Shown one piece after another: positions 61,066 through 64,000 of a stretch of 64,000 nucleotides of DNA. Position 1 is the first letter of the stretch. Every line of letters starts with the position of its first letter. The position numbers were made by a program, and so were the translations under genes. A model generated the notes under the pieces. It saw only the letters and a list, made by a program, of their open reading frames with translations, was not told where the DNA came from and did no database searches. This DNA is from Dicaeum eximium. Taxonomy: Eukaryota > Chordata > Aves > Passeriformes > Dicaeidae. The stretch lies in NCBI GenBank assembly GCA_013396995.1, contig VWZP01009941.1, forward strand, positions 430-64,429, read 5' to 3'.

Positions 61066-61085
61066 CAGCTCCCACGTGGGAGCTG
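61066..61085. promoter_or_regulatory. 20-bp perfect palindrome centred on an E-box
   Basis: CAGCTCCCACGTGGGAGCTG is exactly self-complementary. Its centre CCACGTGG is a class B E-box, of the type bound by MYC/MAX, USF or ARNT-family dimers. Each end adds CAGCT, a half-site of class A E-boxes. It lies far from either CpG island, so an enhancer role is only a possibility. Confidence 0.45.
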
Positions 61086-62059
61086 GAGTCAGGACATTCC
61101 TCCTTGCTGTCCCTGCCCTTTTCACTCCCTACAGAAAAATGCTTCCATATAGACCTTTGCTGCAGTTAGTCTGCCAGGCACACCTCTGCTTCTTATTTTT
61201 TCCACATTTGCTTAAGTGCATAAATTCTGGATTTCTCCTTGGCTGTCCCAGTGTATGCTGGAGGGGAGGGGGAGGGCCCAGAGGCACAGAGACCACAGAG
61301 GCACAGATACAGCCCTGGTGGCTGAGCCCTGGGGATATGTCTGCTCAGCCTCCAGCGGGCAGATACGGGCTTGCTTCAACCAAAAGCTGCACACAAGGGT
61401 TACCTTGCTGCCTGTCTTGTTGGCCTCCAGCTGTGTGTTGGCTTCATCTGAAGAACATAGGGCTTGAACCCAGGCCTTGAACCCTTGATCAACCCAAGAT
61501 CTGAGACCTCCAGCAGATCAATCCTCTCTTGGTGGTACAGCTGTATGAGGAGACCTCATCACTGACACTGTATGAGTGAGCAGAAATTCTGAGAGGGAAA
61601 TTTAGGAATTATTTTTTCCACCTAGGTGGAAGGAATTGGTGTGTTAGCAGAAGGAACAACTTCTGGTCCTGCTGTAGGTGTGTTATCTTTGCCAAAGGAC
61701 AGAAAAGGTTCCTAGATCACAGGCATCCTGAAGGCTATGATCCAGGAGAAGATGAAGGAGAAGCACGACTTGAAATAAAAATTGCAAGTCATGTCTCTCC
61801 AAAAAAAACTGTACTGAAGACATCACAAAAGATGAGGGTATAAATACAGAAGTTCAGTGGGTTTTGAACAACATGGGAAAGAAAACTAGAGGACATTAAA
61901 AATTATACTCTTTAACATTTTCTTTGGGGCTCTGGAATTGCAACATCACTGTTGGCAAAATTTGTGGACAATTGTAAGTGATAAACAAAAGTGACAATTA
62001 CATAGTGATTAGATACCTTGGAAGAATAGGACCATTAAAAAAAATTCCATGGTAAAAAT

Positions 62060-62260
62060 ACAAGCTGAGGGAAGTTATCTGTGGGGTATGGCAGAGGAGG
62101 GAGAGTGCTCAGAAAAGGAGCTGAAAATGAACATCCTGTGGTACTCAGTAGGTCTACAAAGAGAAGGAATAGTCTTTTGTAAAAACCTTGTGAGACCAAT
62201 ACTGGTGTGCTACCTGCAGACCTTGTGCTCACATGGTAAAAGGAAGGTGGGAAGAACAGA
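62060..62260 (+). mobile_element. Possible old CR1 fragment
   Basis: ACCTTGTGAGACCAATACTG followed by GTGCTACCTGCAG and TTGTGCTCACATGGTAAAAG resembles the CR1 ORF2 segment coding for 'RPxLEYC(V/A)Q', which reads GGTGAGACCAACACTGGAGT, ACTGCGTCCAG, TGGTGCCCAC. The match is partial, with indels, and I could not extend it confidently to either side. Confidence 0.35.
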
Positions 62261-64000
62261 ATGTATGAGTGCAAGACACCATAAATTAAAACAAATTACT
62301 GGCTACTGAAGGGCTCTAAATTAGAACTGATGGTTGGAAGTTGAAACCACAGAAATTTACACAGGAAGTAAAGTGCAGTTCCCAATACAGAGGGTAAGTT
62401 AATGTGAAGTAAAAGGGCCAGGGAATTGATGGGGTTTTGTTTCTCAGTATCTTTAAATCAACATAAATCAGGGAATAAATTACTTGGACATATACATATT
62501 TTTTTCTTAAGTTTGATGAATCTTTGATCCTAGATGAGTCACCACAGCTTGTAAGGGAATGTGCTGGTTTGTGCTTACTTGGAAAGGCAGTGTATTTAGG
62601 GTTCAGAGTCTGTTTTGCCCCTAGTAGATTCACACAGACATTTTGATTTGTCAATGGGAAAAAGTATATAGGATAGTTAAAGGATATAGGATATAACAGG
62701 ATCAAAGCCCAAGTGTCACATGAATAGCAGTAATTAAAATATTCTGATCTGAATGTAATGACAATGGCAGATTTTTCATTCCAAAGGTAATGCTGCTGAA
62801 ACTTTTAATGCTTGCACATTTCTCTTCAGTTCTACTAAATGTGGGGCACTGAAATCCTTCTGTTTGAGGTAAGGACCACTTTCAATTGCAGGGAGATAAT
62901 CTCTGCTTCACCAGTTTCCTTATGCTCCTTTGAGATGGTGTGGTTTCTAGCGCAGGTTTCCTGTGCCAATTCTGCCCAAGTCTGTTGTGATTTTTGATGC
63001 TGAAGAAATAACACTGCAGATGATCTTGAAGGTCACATGAAGGCAGGAGAAATGCAAAGCAGCATGACTTTGCATCCAACTGAAAGCTGATTGGGAAGAA
63101 AATGGTTGCAACTGGACAGCCTGTGTCCTGCTAGCCTAAACCTCATGGAGACAAATGTCTTTCTTCATCTAAAGTGTTAACATTTCTTACTGGAACTGTG
63201 CAAAGAAAAGAAATTAACCCCCCCTGTGGGATGTGATATTCTTTTAGCCAATATTACCATCTTTGTTTATCCACTCCTACACCACAGACCCTGAACATGT
63301 GCTACGTGTCCTTAGGCACCCATTGGTTAATTTACTTGTGCAGAGTAAGGCAACAAAATTATAATAATAAATTATGAAACATAGTACAACTGGAATAAAG
63401 ATGCTCTACAAAAATTCTTCCTGCTTTTTTTCCTTGGTATTTCTTCTCAGCCAGAGATATAATATAAAACTACAGGTCAAAGTATGGTCTGTCACATTAA
63501 TAAATCTTATGAGAAAAACTAAATAATTCATTAAAACAAATTAACAAGTTAATAAGGACAGAAGTGAGTTAAAATACAATAAAATATTATTAATACATCT
63601 CAGCCTGTATCTAGAGCCTGTTTAAAGTGAATCAATGCACAATTAATGGGAAGCTGAGCTCAAGTTTTTGTATGATTATGTATAAGGTAGATCATGCAAT
63701 ATCATCTAATCTGCAAGGCGTTTAATCTCTTTAGCACTTCTGAAATGAAGCTAAATGTGATCTGGACTTCAGAGTCCTCAGCTACTGCAGTGGTGGGAAT
63801 TTTAGAAGTAAGAGAAACTGGTAGTCAGAAAATAGCATATATTGTTGTGAGTCTACACTCCATAGCCTCCCACTGCAATTTCCTATCTTCATAGTTTTTC
63901 AGTTTAAATAGAAATATTTGTGTTGGAATAAAACCATCAGAATTCTGGATAAAATAATGACAATTTTAATTGTCACACATTTGTTTTGAATGTGTTGTTA
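62261..64000. other. Gene-free AT-rich right end
   Basis: No reading frame above 130 codons and no recognised element. The segment 63350-63610 is very A/T-rich with repeated ATTA and AATAA motifs. Nothing supports a transcript end, although AATAAA-type hexamers occur by composition. Confidence 0.55.

Larger units (their letters stand above)
43342..62049. other. Gene-free stretch, right part
   Basis: No gene supported across about 18.7 kb. The longest open frame (233 codons, 52316-53017, plus) lies in a locally GC-rich block with competing frames on both strands, and resembles no family. The stretch also includes GTT-rich sequence at 43965-43990, a TA-rich run at 46060-46095, a GAA run near 47990, a (TTTG)n run, a 23-bp triple repeat and two palindromic structures described separately. 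Around 46120-46420 a few CpGs occur in otherwise CpG-poor DNA. Confidence 0.55.

Noticed and set aside
1..64000. tRNA, rRNA and known microRNA genes
   Set aside because: No tRNA A/B box with a foldable cloverleaf, no rRNA-like sequence and no microRNA mature sequence I know was seen. A covariance-model scan would be the decisive test.
1..64000. Endogenous retrovirus or DNA transposon
   Set aside because: No long terminal repeats, retroviral-type polyprotein motifs, or terminal inverted repeats with transposase were seen. The only mobile sequences are LINE and SINE relics.

Overview
The window looks like vertebrate, most likely avian, nuclear DNA. It is mostly AT-rich and non-coding. It has two sharply bounded CpG islands about 30 kb apart and very few transposons. 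The recognisable ones are CR1 LINEs, including two with the usual bird CR1 3' end, and several heavily decayed MIR/CORE-SINE and L3/CR1-like relics of the kind kept in slowly evolving amniote genomes. Nothing is bacterial, viral or plasmid-like. Most open reading frames are short, unrelated to families I recognise, and on both strands, as expected by chance.

Layout. Positions 1 to about 1905 are CpG island 1. It contains the start of a protein-coding gene on the minus strand: the ATG is at 268, and the glycine-rich then strongly acidic N-terminus runs off the left edge. A perfect NRF1-type palindrome and a YY1-like element sit at the start. Two good splice donors further upstream (about 655 and 671) suggest a separate 5' untranslated exon. 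I could not name the gene.

From about 1.9 to 31.6 kb I see no gene. This stretch holds low-complexity tracts, some palindromes, a short minus-strand CR1 tail (20.0 kb), two decayed MIR-like copies (17.9 and 25.0 kb), an ancient L3/CR1-like remnant (25.3 kb), a pure 22-unit CCATT array (26.6 kb) and a third MIR-like copy (31.0 kb).

Positions 31.69 to about 32.82 kb are CpG island 2, with short CCCTT/CCATT tracts, a sequencing gap in a poly-T run, and a minus-strand splice donor at its right edge (32.8 kb). Because its polarity matches the gene at the left edge, it may be an alternative distal promoter and first exon of that gene, or the start of a separate non-coding transcript.

From 33 to 64 kb I again see no gene: a MIR-like copy (41.4 kb), a partial CR1 with recognisable but frameshifted ORF2 C-terminus (42.9-43.3 kb), a probable older CR1 piece (62.1 kb), a 23-bp triple repeat (52.7 kb), a 20-bp palindrome centred on an E-box (61.07 kb), and AT-rich stretches that could be conserved regulatory elements. 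The whole reads as the 5' flank and upstream gene desert of a regulated gene. I found no clear new biological system; the two-island arrangement is the most interesting structure.
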